DNA of 64,000 nt from VRUE01 sp963718755 (GTDB lineage Bacteria; Actinomycetota; Thermoleophilia; Solirubrobacterales; 70-9), in contig OY970376.1 in assembly GCA_963718755.1 (NCBI GenBank), positions 1,240,001 to 1,304,000 of the forward strand, read 5' to 3'. Under the pieces are notes generated by a model. That model saw only the letters and a program-made list of their open reading frames with translations, was not told where the DNA came from and did no database searches. Below are positions 16,419 through 25,692 of this stretch, piece after piece. The translations under genes and the position numbers were made by a program. Positions within the stretch are counted from its first letter, which is position 1, and every line of letters starts with the position of its first letter.

Positions 16419-19197
16419 GCTTTGCCTTGCTCCCTCTCCCGCAGCCGGCCTCCATCACCGGCCTGCTCCTCGCCGCCTTGCCGTTATGCCCGCTGAGCTC
16501 CGCATTGGCCCTGCTCTTGGCCCCGCAGAGGTCGCGGCTGTTGATGATCAGGCCCTTCTTGGCGCCCTGCATCTGGACCACGACTTTGGTCAGCGGGGCG
16601 TCAGGGACGTCCTCGAAGGTCGCCCTGATGCCGCCTTTTTGGGAGTCGATGCGGGCGACCGCTTCGACGTCGATCAGACCGTGCAGGTCGGCGACGAAGT
16701 CGGGCAGGTTGTGGTTTGAGGAGCGAGGTAGACCGGGCCCGTCAGTGGCTGATCGAACAAGCGGCGTGTAAGCGGTGGCCTTGCCGTAGATCGCTCCCGG
16801 CGGGCAGCTCTTGGCGGCGAACTGGACCCTGGTGCAGATCGTGCGGATGTGGGCTTGGTCTAAGAAGGCCGAGCGGGGCAGGCGCAGGACCATGCCGGCG
16901 AGGTTCGCGTCGCCTCCGCGGGGCCGGTAGGCGCCGGTCAGGGCCGGGTGGCCGCCTCGCTTGGTTCCGCCCTTCAGCTTCAAGGACAGCCGCGGCTTGA
17001 AACCGAGCGCCTGGCAGTCCGCCGCCTGAAAGCGCGAGGAGCGACTAAACGGTGAGTCGTCAAGGACGCTGAAGACCTCACTGCCCCCGCCCCATAGCGA
17101 GGCCTCCAAGGCGAACGGTTCACAAGAGGTCGGGTTGATCGTGAAGTTCTGCTTGTCGACGTAGACCCTGATGTCGCGCACCTTCAAGGGGATCCCGGCG
17201 AGGATGTGGGGGATCGGGTCCGATCTGTCGCCGTCGACCCTGACTTCCGCGGTACGCGGGTCGATCTGCAGGGCCTGGCGGGTGACCACGGTGCCGACGT
17301 CGAAGGGACCGGCCACAGCCGGCACGACTCCGATCACGCTCAGCGGTGCTCCCTGGTAGGGGCCGGCGAGGTAGATCCTGCCGGGGACATAGGTGAGGAC
17401 CGGGCCGACTCCCGCTCCGGCGAGGACGCGGCCGATCTCCGAGCTTTGCGGGCAGCTCGGCGACGCAAGCTCCGCTCGACCGCTCTTGACCTTGGTCTCG
17501 GCGATAGCCGCGTCAGAGCACTGCGTGGTGCCGGCCAGCTTCGCCACCATCCCGGGAGGAAGCTCGGCGGAGAACTTGGTCAGGTCCTGGTCGCCGTCGC
17601 GCCTGGTTATGCGCATGTATACGGGGGAGAAGGATCCTGCTTGGTTGTTCTGGGTGCCTCCTTCGAAGCCCGGGTCAAAGGGCGGGGCGCCGCCGCTCGG
17701 ACAGGGCGACTCCCCCGGGCCGGTGATTACCTCGAAGCTGGAGGTCGCCGTGACCGGCGCGCCCCCCGCCCACGGGGTCAGCTCCGCCTCGACGGTGTAG
17801 GGGTCGTTGCCGGGGGTCGAGGGGTCGGCATCGCAGCTCGGCGGGCTGACCAGGGGCGATCTCGCCCCTTCGCGGAAGTGCAGCTTGAAGCTCGAGAAAG
17901 GCAGCTGGGGGATCTCATCGGTCGTGGTCACGAGCTGGCCCGTCTTCGGGTCGGGGATGACTTTCGCCGTCTGTTTGACGATGATCCCGAGCTTCTCGTT
18001 CTCGATCACGAAGTAGAGGGCTATGAGCGAGCCTGCTGGGTTCTTGAATGGCTCGGCGAGGAAGAGGGAGCCCGAGAGGCTTTCGTCCAAGAGCGGCGTC
18101 TGCACCTCGATCGTGCCGAGCTTGGAGGCTTCCGGGCAGCCCGCTCCCGGCGCTGCGCCCAGCACTTCCCTGTCCAGGTCGGCTTCAGAGCAGACCTCCA
18201 ACCCCTGCGCCGAGGAGGGGTTGACCGTCATCCCCTCGGGCAGGGTCACCACCGCTTTCCTTATGTCCGAGGCGGCGAGCCCGTCGGGGTTGGCTAGGCC
18301 TTCGTCGGCGACGTTCAGGCTGAAGTCGAGTCCGCTCGAGCTCTCCGCCGCTTTGGTCGTCGGCTTGGCCACGATCGAGGGGGCGAAGGCGAGGCGGTCA
18401 CAACCGGTCATCCCCTGCGGGTTGGGCGGTTCGGCGTCGTCGTGGGAGAGGACGCTGCCTGTGGCGGGGGCCGCATTTGGTTCCTGCCAGGAGACCGCTT
18501 CGAAGGCGGTCGTGAGCGGCCCGGTGCACGAGCGCGGCATCGTCAAAAGCGGCTTTTCGGCCAGGTTGAGGTCGCAGCTGCCTGCCCCACAGCTTCTTTC
18601 CTCCTCGTGGGCGGGGTCCGCCGGGACCCCCCAGATCGTGAAGTCGGAGTAATAGAAGGGGACCGCGTTGGGGATGCCGTGCAGGTCGGCGAAGACGTTG
18701 TATGGGGGGTTGGGGTTGACCTTGAGGTCTACGGTGACCGGTATCTGGACGACCTTGAAGCCGAGCTCCATCACCACGCCGGGCGGCGGCTCGAGGCTGT
18801 AGACGGGGATCCCCTCATAGACGCTTCCGAAGTCGATCGCCTGAACGTCGGTGAAGCCAACCTGCGTCGCCGGCGGGCATTTCTCCTGGAGGAACTCGAT
18901 GCCCGAGCAGCGCGGCACCGCGTTGGGGTCGCCGACTAAGCCCGGCGGCAGCGAGACGATCAGGTTCTTCGCGTCCCCGTCTGGGACCACCACGCCGGTT
19001 TCGGGTTCGACCCTGGTCTCCAGGCCCAGCGAGGTGGTCTGGGCGAAGGGGTGGGCGCCGGCCTGGGTCGCGACCGAGCCGTCCTGGTTGGTGAAGGCGG
19101 CGTCGAGGTCCTTCAAGGCGAAGGCGTGGGCCGATGGCGCGATCGCAAGCGCAATTAGTAGCGCCGTGCTCAGGAATGCCGTCGTGAGGCGCTTCAT
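16405..19197 (-). CDS. Large secreted protein, 930 residues, unknown function
   Basis: A clear signal peptide (MKRLTTAFLSTALLIALAIAPSAHAF) is followed by a mostly beta-rich protein built of repeated segments: ‘P.....LIVSLPPGLVGDPNAVPRC’, ‘CPPATQVG’, ‘EAFKNPAGSLIALYFVIE’, ‘RVLAGAGVGPVLTYVPGRIYLAGPYQGAPLSVIGVVPAVAGPFDVG’. Cysteines recur in the pattern ‘C.....C.....G’ in each segment. The C-terminus is basic (RSRPVMEAGCGRGSKAKRVGR). I do not recognise a characterised family; proteins of this look are common in Thermoleophilia genomes as far as I recall. The ATG overlaps the TGA of the NHL protein (ATGA), so the two are translationally coupled and probably act together at the cell surface. Confidence 0.8.
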   Translation of the reverse strand: MKRLTTAFLSTALLIALAIAPSAHAFALKDLDAAFTNQDGSVATQAGAHPFAQTTSLGLETRVEPETGVVVPDGDAKNLIVSLPPGLVGDPNAVPRCSGIEFLQEKCPPATQVGFTDVQAIDFGSVYEGIPVYSLEPPPGVVMELGFKVVQIPVTVDLKVNPNPPYNVFADLHGIPNAVPFYYSDFTIWGVPADPAHEEERSCGAGSCDLNLAEKPLLTMPRSCTGPLTTAFEAVSWQEPNAAPATGSVLSHDDAEPPNPQGMTGCDRLAFAPSIVAKPTTKAAESSSGLDFSLNVADEGLANPDGLAASDIRKAVVTLPEGMTVNPSSAQGLEVCSEADLDREVLGAAPGAGCPEASKLGTIEVQTPLLDESLSGSLFLAEPFKNPAGSLIALYFVIENEKLGIIVKQTAKVIPDPKTGQLVTTTDEIPQLPFSSFKLHFREGARSPLVSPPSCDADPSTPGNDPYTVEAELTPWAGGAPVTATSSFEVITGPGESPCPSGGAPPFDPGFEGGTQNNQAGSFSPVYMRITRRDGDQDLTKFSAELPPGMVAKLAGTTQCSDAAIAETKVKSGRAELASPSCPQSSEIGRVLAGAGVGPVLTYVPGRIYLAGPYQGAPLSVIGVVPAVAGPFDVGTVVTRQALQIDPRTAEVRVDGDRSDPIPHILAGIPLKVRDIRVYVDKQNFTINPTSCEPFALEASLWGGGSEVFSVLDDSPFSRSSRFQAADCQALGFKPRLSLKLKGGTKRGGHPALTGAYRPRGGDANLAGMVLRLPRSAFLDQAHIRTICTRVQFAAKSCPPGAIYGKATAYTPLVRSATDGPGLPRSSNHNLPDFVADLHGLIDVEAVARIDSQKGGIRATFEDVPDAPLTKVVVQMQGAKKGLIINSRDLCGAKSRANAELSGHNGKAARSRPVMEAGCGRGSKAKRVGR

Positions 19198-22100
19198 CGT
19201 CTTGCCCTCCGCTCGTTGTCGGTTCTCTTTTGCTGGGCGCTTTTCTGCCGCTTCCTCGCCACGCAGCGGGTCTTGCCGCCTTGGCGCGCCTTGCGCTTGC
19301 CCTTCGGGCAGCGCGGTGAGCTGATCTGCTTGAGATTCCCCGCGCCCTCAAAGGCGGCGGAGGCGGGGGTCGGGTCATTGGGAGCCGAGACCGGCCCCTG
19401 GCAGGCGTCGCCTTCGCAGACCGCCGGCGGCTTTGGCGGCGGCGGGTAGCCGCCGCCGATCCGTGCGTCGTAGACGTCGATCAGGCCGGGGTCCTGGGGC
19501 AGCAGGCTGGCGGCGGTGGTGAAGAAGACGTCGCGGCCGCTCTGCCCGACGTCGATCAATTCGGAGTCGCCGAGGCTCTGGCCGCTCGAGATCAGGCTGA
19601 GGCAGCCGCCGGCGCTCTGCACGTAGAGGTCCGCTCCGGCTTTGGCGCAGGCTTCCTCGCCCGATGAGCGCTCCCACCCGTAGACGTCGGTGCGCCCGTT
19701 TGAGTCACGGGGCAATAGGTCGTCATAGCTCTCGAAGAAGAGCCGGCCGCCGTCGGCTGAGAGCAGCCGCGTCGGGCGCAGCTGTTCGTTCCAGCCGGGG
19801 ATCGTGGCTGCGGTCCAACGCGGGAAGGTCGAAGAGCCCAGGTTTCGCCCCTGGGGGCGGGCGCCGCTCGGGTTGCAGGAGACGCAGCGCAGCTCGCCGG
19901 GGCCACCGGCGCCGTCGGCGCCGTAGAGGTAGACCTCGGCTGCCGGTTCCCCGCTGGCGGCGTCCTTGTTGTCATAGGCGCTCAGCGGCGCATGGGAGAC
20001 GAAGGCGAGGTGCATGCCGTCGGGGCTGACGCGCGAGCGGCGTGAGGAGGGCTTGACGTCGGCGGGGGAGTCTGGATACGCGATGCCCCCCACGAAGACG
20101 ACGCCGCTACCGGCTTCATAGAGGTAGAGGTTGTGCTCCCCCGCCAGGGCTTTATCGCCCTCGCTGTTTGCCTGTTCGCCGCTCAGCGCCTCAGTCGAGA
20201 CGAAGTAGACGCGCGAGGCGTCCTCGCTGATCCCCACCACTCCCGCGGTGACCCCTTTCAGCCCTTTGGCGATCGATTTGGATTTGGCTTCCTCGACGTC
20301 GTATTCGAAGAGCTCTGCGTCTGCGCCGGCGGTGCCGATTTCCCCGACGGTGTAGATCGCGGTCGTGCCCTGGGGATTTGCGCCCCAGAAGCCGGCTTGG
20401 CCGCTTTTGGAGATCGCGACCGTGCAGGCCAGGGCGGGGTCGGTGCAGCTGCCCGATTCGACCGGGCTCTGTTCCTCGGTCGCGTTTTGGCGCAGGTAGA
20501 GGTTGCCGGGGCCGACGCCGATTTCGCCTTGGGTGCCGCTCTCCAGCGAGTCGGTCCAAAACACCCGCGAGCCGTCCTCGGAGACCGCGCCGGCGACGTT
20601 TGACTCGCGAAAGCCGTCGATCGTGTCTCCGAAGGTGCCGGCGGTCGCGTTGGTGCAGGTCCCTTTGCCGTTGGGCAGGGCGCTGATCAGCCGCAGCGGT
20701 CCTTCTTTGGAGCTCAGGTAGACCTGGTTGATCCCCGCCGTCGGGCAGGCGCCTTCGGCCAGGCCACCGGCGACGCGGAAGACAGTGTGGGTCTGATCGG
20801 CTGAGAAGCCCTGCGGGATCGGGATGTAATAGAGCGGATCGACCTCGCCGGGTTCAAAGCCGAAGCCCGGTGGGCCGACCGTGGTCAGGAGCTCATAATT
20901 CGCTTCCGGGTCGCAGTAGTCGCGGCGGTAGAGGTTGGCTACTCCCGCCGGGGCTCCGGGGACCAGGGCGAGGTCTGAGTCCTGCACGAACCAGCCGCCG
21001 CAGAGGTCGTCGTCGAAAGCCTTGAACTGGCCTTTGAAGCCGGGGGGCGCGATCGGGAAGCTGGTCCGCGGCGGGGAGATCGACGAGGCAGACCAGCCGT
21101 TTGCCCCTCTCAGCGAGAGGAACTGTTTGGTCAGCGGCGCCGCTTTGGGGTCGGCGAAGGCGCGGATCGAGCTGAAGGCGAGTCTTTCACCGTCGGCCGA
21201 GCTCTTGTCGGGGGCGGCGAACGAGACGGCGATTTCCCCTGAGGCGACGTCGCCGCCGTTTTTGTCAACCGGGCTGACCATCTCATAAGCGCGGCAGTCG
21301 GGCAGCTTCGCCGAGGCTTCGGTGCGGAAGGCCTGGTTTGGGCAGTCGGTCTTCAGCGTCTGGGCCGGAAAGGTGGTGAAGGTTCCTTCCTCGCCGTCGA
21401 TGCCCTCTTCTCCGCCGACGCCGAAGACCGGGCCTCCGCCGGAGCTCTCGGCGACGAAGCGGTAGTGGTAGGTCGTGGCGGGCTCGAGGCCGTCGAGGAG
21501 GATCCCGGCGGTGGTGACCGCCTTGTCGGTGACCTGGCTGGTCAGTTTCGAACCGGGCGCAAGCGGCTGCTCTTGATCGCAGCCCCCTTCAGAGCATTTG
21601 CCCGTGCCGTACTGGAGGTAGTAGGTCGCATCGGGCCAGAACTCGGGGCTGATCTCCGCCTTCAGCGTCGCCCCCTTGCTCTGCACAGAGGCCGCGTACT
21701 GGGCCTCGATGCTCGGTGGGACCGGCGGCGGCGGGCAGAGGGCGGGATCGGGCGGGGGGCCGTAGGCGCGGACGTAGCTGTTGCCGGCCAAGGCGTTGGA
21801 GACGTAGAAGTCGGCGCCGTCTATCCCGCAGGCCGAGCTGGCTGCGATCCCGGTCGAGATATCGAAGCCCTCAGAGAAGGGGAACCCGGGCAGCTCGTTG
21901 CCGGCGGGGCCGAACTTGTGGATGCTCACTTTGAAGAGATCCGCGAACTTCACCCCGTCGACGACGTAGACGTTGCCGTCCGCATCGACCGCGAGCGCCC
22001 GCGGCTCGGGCACCGCCAAGGCGCCGAGGACGGCACCCGCCGGGCTCAGCTTCAGCACGTCGGGTTTCGAGCCGGGGACTGAGATGCCCTGGACGCAGAA

Positions 22101-22937
22101 GTTTGCGGGGTTGCAGCGCGCCACGTAGAGGTTGCCGTCGTTGGGCCCGCCGCTGGTGTCGATTGCCAGCGACTGCACTCGCTCCCCCGGCAGGGGGATG
22201 CTCTCGACGTATTCGCCGTCGGCGTCGAAGCGCTGGATCCGGTTGTCATCACCCACATAGACGTCGTCGCCGGAATTCACGGCTATGTAGCTGCCGACCG
22301 GCCATTGCCGGAACTGGCCATCGCCGGTGCCTTCGCTTCCCGCCTGGCAGACGTCGCCCGAGGCGGCGGTGCAGAGGTTGCGCTCAGCTTCGGTCGATCC
22401 CAGTTCTTCGCTTTTGGTCTTGTTGACTTCGCCGCCGAAGGTGAGCAGGAACTCTGCTTCCTCCCCCACCGGCCCGGGGTCGAACTTCTGCACCCGTTTG
22501 TTGGACCAGTCGACGACGTAGACGTCGCCGGCGCTGTCGACTGCGACTCCCATGGCCAGCCACAGCTGGCCCTTGCCGCTGCCTTCCAGACCTTTCTGGC
22601 ATCCCGTCTGGGCCGTGCAGGTCTGCAGCTCGGGGTCGCCGTTGCGCACGCCCCAGCCCCAGGCCTTGACGAAGACGCCCCATACGCTGAACTGGTTGAT
22701 GCGCCGGTTCGCTTCGTCGACAACGAAAATCTCTCCACTGGCCGGGTCGACGGCAACTCCCCGCGGCTTTTCGCACTGACCCGCCCCCGAGCCGGTCTCG
22801 CAGCTGTCCCAGAGCGTGTCGGGGACGACGGCCGAGGCGCCGGCCGGCAGCAGGGCGAGCAGGGCCAGGGCGAGTGCCAGGGCCGCGCCGGCGCCCACTC
22901 GGGTGCTCGGCGCGGCGCCTTTGGATCGAGTCGTCAT
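19194..22937 (-). CDS. Giant secreted NHL-repeat/beta-propeller protein with basic C-terminal tail
   Basis: 1247 residues, secreted (ALALALALLALLPAGASA). Residues about 50-390 carry NHL repeats (PRGVAVDPASGEIFVVDEANRRINQF, LAMGVAVDSAGDVYVVDWSNKRVQKFD, ALAVDADGNVYVVDG), a six-bladed propeller. Next comes a fibronectin-like domain (ATTYHYRFVAESSG), then a conserved block CRAYEMVSPVDKNGGDVA, then a second TolB/WD40-like propeller with units such as ‘FSADQTHTVFR’, ‘VSEDGSRVFWTD’, ‘SPDGMHLAFVS’, ‘SADGGRLFFES’. The last 40 residues are strongly basic with a CPKGKRKARQGGKTRC motif, possibly for cell-wall polymer binding. It follows the collagen-like gene by 19 bases and is coupled to the 930-residue gene. 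Function unknown; adhesion or extracellular scaffolding is plausible. Confidence 0.88.
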   Translation of the reverse strand: MTTRSKGAAPSTRVGAGAALALALALLALLPAGASAVVPDTLWDSCETGSGAGQCEKPRGVAVDPASGEIFVVDEANRRINQFSVWGVFVKAWGWGVRNGDPELQTCTAQTGCQKGLEGSGKGQLWLAMGVAVDSAGDVYVVDWSNKRVQKFDPGPVGEEAEFLLTFGGEVNKTKSEELGSTEAERNLCTAASGDVCQAGSEGTGDGQFRQWPVGSYIAVNSGDDVYVGDDNRIQRFDADGEYVESIPLPGERVQSLAIDTSGGPNDGNLYVARCNPANFCVQGISVPGSKPDVLKLSPAGAVLGALAVPEPRALAVDADGNVYVVDGVKFADLFKVSIHKFGPAGNELPGFPFSEGFDISTGIAASSACGIDGADFYVSNALAGNSYVRAYGPPPDPALCPPPPVPPSIEAQYAASVQSKGATLKAEISPEFWPDATYYLQYGTGKCSEGGCDQEQPLAPGSKLTSQVTDKAVTTAGILLDGLEPATTYHYRFVAESSGGGPVFGVGGEEGIDGEEGTFTTFPAQTLKTDCPNQAFRTEASAKLPDCRAYEMVSPVDKNGGDVASGEIAVSFAAPDKSSADGERLAFSSIRAFADPKAAPLTKQFLSLRGANGWSASSISPPRTSFPIAPPGFKGQFKAFDDDLCGGWFVQDSDLALVPGAPAGVANLYRRDYCDPEANYELLTTVGPPGFGFEPGEVDPLYYIPIPQGFSADQTHTVFRVAGGLAEGACPTAGINQVYLSSKEGPLRLISALPNGKGTCTNATAGTFGDTIDGFRESNVAGAVSEDGSRVFWTDSLESGTQGEIGVGPGNLYLRQNATEEQSPVESGSCTDPALACTVAISKSGQAGFWGANPQGTTAIYTVGEIGTAGADAELFEYDVEEAKSKSIAKGLKGVTAGVVGISEDASRVYFVSTEALSGEQANSEGDKALAGEHNLYLYEAGSGVVFVGGIAYPDSPADVKPSSRRSRVSPDGMHLAFVSHAPLSAYDNKDAASGEPAAEVYLYGADGAGGPGELRCVSCNPSGARPQGRNLGSSTFPRWTAATIPGWNEQLRPTRLLSADGGRLFFESYDDLLPRDSNGRTDVYGWERSSGEEACAKAGADLYVQSAGGCLSLISSGQSLGDSELIDVGQSGRDVFFTTAASLLPQDPGLIDVYDARIGGGYPPPPKPPAVCEGDACQGPVSAPNDPTPASAAFEGAGNLKQISSPRCPKGKRKARQGGKTRCVARKRQKSAQQKRTDNERRARR

Positions 22938-22956
22938 CAGAGCGAGCGCGATCCGG

Positions 22957-23841
22957 TCAGGGAGCCGTTACGGCCCAGGCGCCCTGAGAGAACGCGAACG
23001 GCGTGGCCGCGGTCAGTTCCAGCCCGAGGATGAACCCCGACACACTCGCCCCACCCCCACCCTGGAGCTTGCCGGCGAATTCCCCCGGGGGGGCGGTCAG
23101 AGTTCTTTCCGGGGGTTCACCCTGAGTGCTTACCGCACTCTCAAAGAGGCAGAGATACCCGGGGGTTGCCTCGGGGTTCTCGGCGCTGGCCGGGTCGGGG
23201 TGTCCGGCGTCCTCGCATTCGGCGGGAACCGTGGGGGCGGTCTGAGTGACGAAAACCGTGTGATCCGCCTCTATCACCTCCGGCAGGGGGATTGGGAAGG
23301 AGACCGCCGTCGAGACGACTCCGGCGAACTTGGTTCCTTTTCCTTCTTCGGCGCTGACGAGATAGGCGCCCGTCTCGGTCTGTTCGCTGGGAAGCGTTGA
23401 GGTGAATCCGGAGAGGCCGTTGGTGCCGTTGGTGCCTTTTTTGCCGTTGCAGACGAGGGTCGTGGCGCTGGCCGATTTGACTTCGAGGCCGCCTTCGGTG
23501 CAGGTCACCCCGCCGATCGGGCCTTTGGAGCCGGCGAAGGGGATCGCTTCGGCGTTTTTGCCGGCAACGCCGGCAGCGCCGGCGTTGCCGGCGTCGCCCT
23601 TGTCACCCTTGGCGCCTGCGGGTCCCTGTGAGCCTGCCGGACCCGCCGGCCCCTGTGGCCCTGCGGGACCGGGCTTGCCCGGCTTGCCGCGTGGGCCTGG
23701 CTTGCCTTTGGCCGAAGCGGTTGCCTTGGCGCCGTCGCCGTCGTTCGTCGCGGCGTAAGCGCCGCCGAACATCGCGAAGACGAGGGCGATCACCGAGATC
23801 ACGCCCGGGATGCCGAAGCGGTTGTTCCGTGGCGAGAGCAT
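22957..23841 (-). CDS. Collagen-like (G-X-Y repeat) membrane-anchored surface protein
   Basis: 294 residues. A hydrophobic N-terminal segment (GIPGVISVIALVFAMFGGAYAA) serves as signal or anchor. Residues about 45-85 are an uninterrupted G-X-Y collagen-type run (GKPGPRGKPGKPGPAGPQGP...), which in bacteria forms stalk-like triple helices. The globular C-terminal domain (residues 105-294) has an ‘LVCNGKKGTNGTNG’ hinge, paired cysteines and ends LELTAATPFAFSQGAWAVTAP. The ATG is preceded by AAGGAGAAG. It is the first gene of the surface-protein operon and has its own clear promoter about 115 bases upstream. Trimeric assembly is family knowledge, not visible here. Confidence 0.9.
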   Translation of the reverse strand: MLSPRNNRFGIPGVISVIALVFAMFGGAYAATNDGDGAKATASAKGKPGPRGKPGKPGPAGPQGPAGPAGSQGPAGAKGDKGDAGNAGAAGVAGKNAEAIPFAGSKGPIGGVTCTEGGLEVKSASATTLVCNGKKGTNGTNGLSGFTSTLPSEQTETGAYLVSAEEGKGTKFAGVVSTAVSFPIPLPEVIEADHTVFVTQTAPTVPAECEDAGHPDPASAENPEATPGYLCLFESAVSTQGEPPERTLTAPPGEFAGKLQGGGGASVSGFILGLELTAATPFAFSQGAWAVTAP

Positions 23842-23954
23842 TGAAATCTCTTCTCCTTGTCCCGTGAGCCCCTCTGCCTGCCGCTTCCCTGGCGGCCCCT
23901 TGTGGCGGACTCGGTTATTGGTCCCTGTGCCGTCCGTAACCAGACGGTTGCAAG

Positions 23955-23983
23955 ACTGTAAACAAAGACCTTTTTAATGTCAA
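23955..23983 (-). promoter_or_regulatory. Consensus sigma70-type promoter of the surface-protein operon
   Basis: On the minus strand, TTGACA (23983-23978) and TACAGT (23960-23955) are separated by exactly 17 bases in a conspicuously AT-rich patch. This is the best -35/-10 pair in the window. Transcription would start near 23948, giving a 5' leader of about 105 bases before the collagen-like gene, which has a strong Shine-Dalgarno. Confidence 0.8.
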
Positions 23984-24025
23984 GGAGAGTGTTTTTGTAG
24001 AAAAGAGCGTTGTTGCGCGCAGCCT

Positions 24026-24046
24026 AAAAAGCCCTGCAAAGCAGGG
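24026..24046 (-). terminator. Rho-independent terminator after pyrE
   Basis: On the minus strand CCCTGC-TTT-GCAGGG forms a 6-bp stem followed by C and TTTTT. It lies about 30 bases after the pyrE stop and separates pyrE from the surface-protein operon promoter. Confidence 0.75.
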
Positions 24047-24077
24047 ACTCGATGATGGGTACTCGACCGGTGTCTGC

Positions 24078-24644
24078 TCAGCCGCGGTCGGGGCGGTCCG
24101 GGTAGAGCTCGTCGATCGTGACGAGGGCCCGGTAGGGGGCGGCCGAGGCCGCTTCGATCGCTTCGCCGCCGCCGGCCAGGCGGTCGACGACGGCCACCAC
24201 GCCGACGGGCTCGAGCCCCTGCTCTTCGATCTTCTCGATCGCCTTCACGGTTGAGCCGCCGCTGGTGACGGTGTCCTCGACGACGAGCACCCTGTCGCCC
24301 TCCTCGACCGGGCCCTCCACCCAGCGCTGCAGCCCGTGCTGCTTGCGCTCGCCGCGGACGAAGAAGCCGACCAGGCCGTCTCCGGCAGGCACCGCGAGGG
24401 CGGCGCAGCTCGGCGGGATCGCTGCCGTCGCCGGGCCCCCCACCGCGCTCGCGCCAACCTCTACCGCCGCCGCAGCGATCAGCTGCCCGGCAGCGCGAAA
24501 ACCCGCCGGCCGCAGCAGCGCCCGCCGCGCGTCGACGTAGTACTGCGCCACCGCCCCGCTGGACAGCGTCACCTCGCCGATGATCAGCGAGTGCTCCCGC
24601 AGCTCGGCGAGCAGAGTGCGCTTGGCAGCGCCTAGATCAGCCAT
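24078..24644 (-). CDS. pyrE: Orotate phosphoribosyltransferase
   Basis: 188 residues, the usual length. The enzyme joins orotate and PRPP to make orotidine 5'-monophosphate in pyrimidine synthesis, in the cytosol. The PRPP-binding motif VLVVEDTVTSGGST lies at about residues 118-131. The N-terminal SLIIGEVTLSSGAVAQYYVDARRALL and the flexible catalytic loop region VRGERKQHGLQRWVEG with its Lys and His are present. It follows the L,D-transpeptidase gene on the same strand by 68 bases; that gap contains an imperfect palindrome (24656-24692, CGTTAATTAGCGAT / ATCGTTAAGTAACG) directly upstream of the start that could be regulatory. Confidence 0.93.
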   Translation of the reverse strand: MADLGAAKRTLLAELREHSLIIGEVTLSSGAVAQYYVDARRALLRPAGFRAAGQLIAAAAVEVGASAVGGPATAAIPPSCAALAVPAGDGLVGFFVRGERKQHGLQRWVEGPVEEGDRVLVVEDTVTSGGSTVKAIEKIEEQGLEPVGVVAVVDRLAGGGEAIEAASAAPYRALVTIDELYPDRPDRG

Positions 24645-24655
24645 AGCGACAGTCC

Positions 24656-24692
24656 GTTAATTAGCGATATCGCCTTATCGTTAAGTAACGGG
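24656..24692. repeat. Imperfect palindrome upstream of pyrE
   Basis: The 14-base arms match at 12 positions around a short ATCGCCTT-type centre, in an AT-rich spot between two genes of the same strand. It begins 12 bases upstream of the pyrE ATG. It could be an operator, a processing site or a remnant element; it lacks the CACCCA core of family A. Confidence 0.4.
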
Positions 24693-24712
24693 TAGGCCAA
24701 CTAAGCCATCGC

Positions 24713-25666
24713 TTAGAAGACGAAGATGTCTTCGCCGAACTGGATCCGCTCGTAGATCTCGGGCTGGTCGGCGATGAAGGTGCGCAGGCAGCCGTGGCTC
24801 GCCGGGTAGTCGGGGACCGATTCGTAGCCGTGCACCGCGTAGCCGCCGTAGAAGTACCAGGAGTAGTACATGCCGTGCGAGTTGTAGCCCGGTTCGGTCC
24901 TGATGAACTCGAAGTGGCCGGTGACCGTCGGGGTTGCGGACGTGCCCGAGGAGATCGGGTAGATCGCGTAGGGCTTGTCGCCCTGGGCGAAGACGAGCAC
25001 CTGCTTGCCGAGCGGCGCCTCGACGTGGCGGCCGGCGCCGGGGTGGCGCACGCGGTAGCCCCCTCGTCCGGCAAATGCTTTCTTGACCAGGCCCTTGCCG
25101 GCGCGCATGCTGCGGGTCATGCCGTTGACTTTGCGGTAGGCGAGCACGCCGCGCGCCGTCTTGCCGCCGAAGCAGCGGCCGCTGTTGGCGATGTAGCCAA
25201 GCTTCCGCATCGCCTTCTTGAAGCCGAGGACGACATCGCCGCACTGGCCTTGGTGAAGCGAGGGGAAGCTGACCTTCCAGCTCTTGCGCACGGTGCTGTC
25301 GGCGCCGAGCGCCGGCGTCGCCATGTGCTTGGCGCTGACCGCGTACTTGCCGCCCTCCTCGATCAGGACCTTGGCGCGGAACACACCCTTGTCACCCTTG
25401 CCCTTGCTCAGCCTGACCTTCTGGTGCTGGACCCGGCGGCCGTCGAGGTAGAAGCTGACGTCGATCTTCTGCCCGGCGACGAAGGGCTTGACCGTCCCGA
25501 TCGCCGGCACGGTGCTGTAGATCTGCGCCTTGCCGTCGTTCAGGTGCCCGATGTGCGTGATCTTCACCGTTGCATCCCGCGGCGCCGCGGAGGCGGCAGC
25601 GGGAAACGCCAGTAGGACCATGAGAACGAGGGCTGAGGCAAGGCGGCGATTCATCGGCCGGGGCAT
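24713..25666 (-). CDS. L,D-transpeptidase (YkuD domain) with peptidoglycan-binding domain
   Basis: 317 residues, secreted (RRLASALVLMVLLAFPAAASA). After an Ig-like N-terminal part (residues 30-125: VKITHIGHLND...VSFYLDGRRVQHQKV) comes a peptidoglycan-binding-type segment (GDVVLGFKKAMRKLGYIANSGRCFGGKTARGVLAYRKVNG). The YkuD catalytic domain follows and ends in HGYESVPDYPASHGCLR, with nucleophile Cys at about residue 293. Such enzymes make 3-3 crosslinks in murein or attach proteins. A second ATG four codons in is possible (MNRRLASAL). The promoter region carries TGTCAC repeats, see 25693. Confidence 0.9.
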   Translation of the reverse strand: MPRPMNRRLASALVLMVLLAFPAAASAAPRDATVKITHIGHLNDGKAQIYSTVPAIGTVKPFVAGQKIDVSFYLDGRRVQHQKVRLSKGKGDKGVFRAKVLIEEGGKYAVSAKHMATPALGADSTVRKSWKVSFPSLHQGQCGDVVLGFKKAMRKLGYIANSGRCFGGKTARGVLAYRKVNGMTRSMRAGKGLVKKAFAGRGGYRVRHPGAGRHVEAPLGKQVLVFAQGDKPYAIYPISSGTSATPTVTGHFEFIRTEPGYNSHGMYYSWYFYGGYAVHGYESVPDYPASHGCLRTFIADQPEIYERIQFGEDIFVF

Positions 25667-25692
25667 TCTTGCTGATGCTCCGGTTGGCCGAT

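Noticed and set aside
16405..22937. Treating the many plus-strand frames across the secreted-protein genes as genes.
   Set aside because: They are antisense shadows with Arg-rich, motif-free translations opposite proteins with signal peptides and clear repeats.
23570..23720. Repetitive G-rich stretch that might be taken for a CRISPR or tandem DNA repeat.
   Set aside because: It is the G-X-Y collagen coding repeat read in frame; no conserved direct repeats with unique spacers are present. I found no CRISPR array anywhere in the window.
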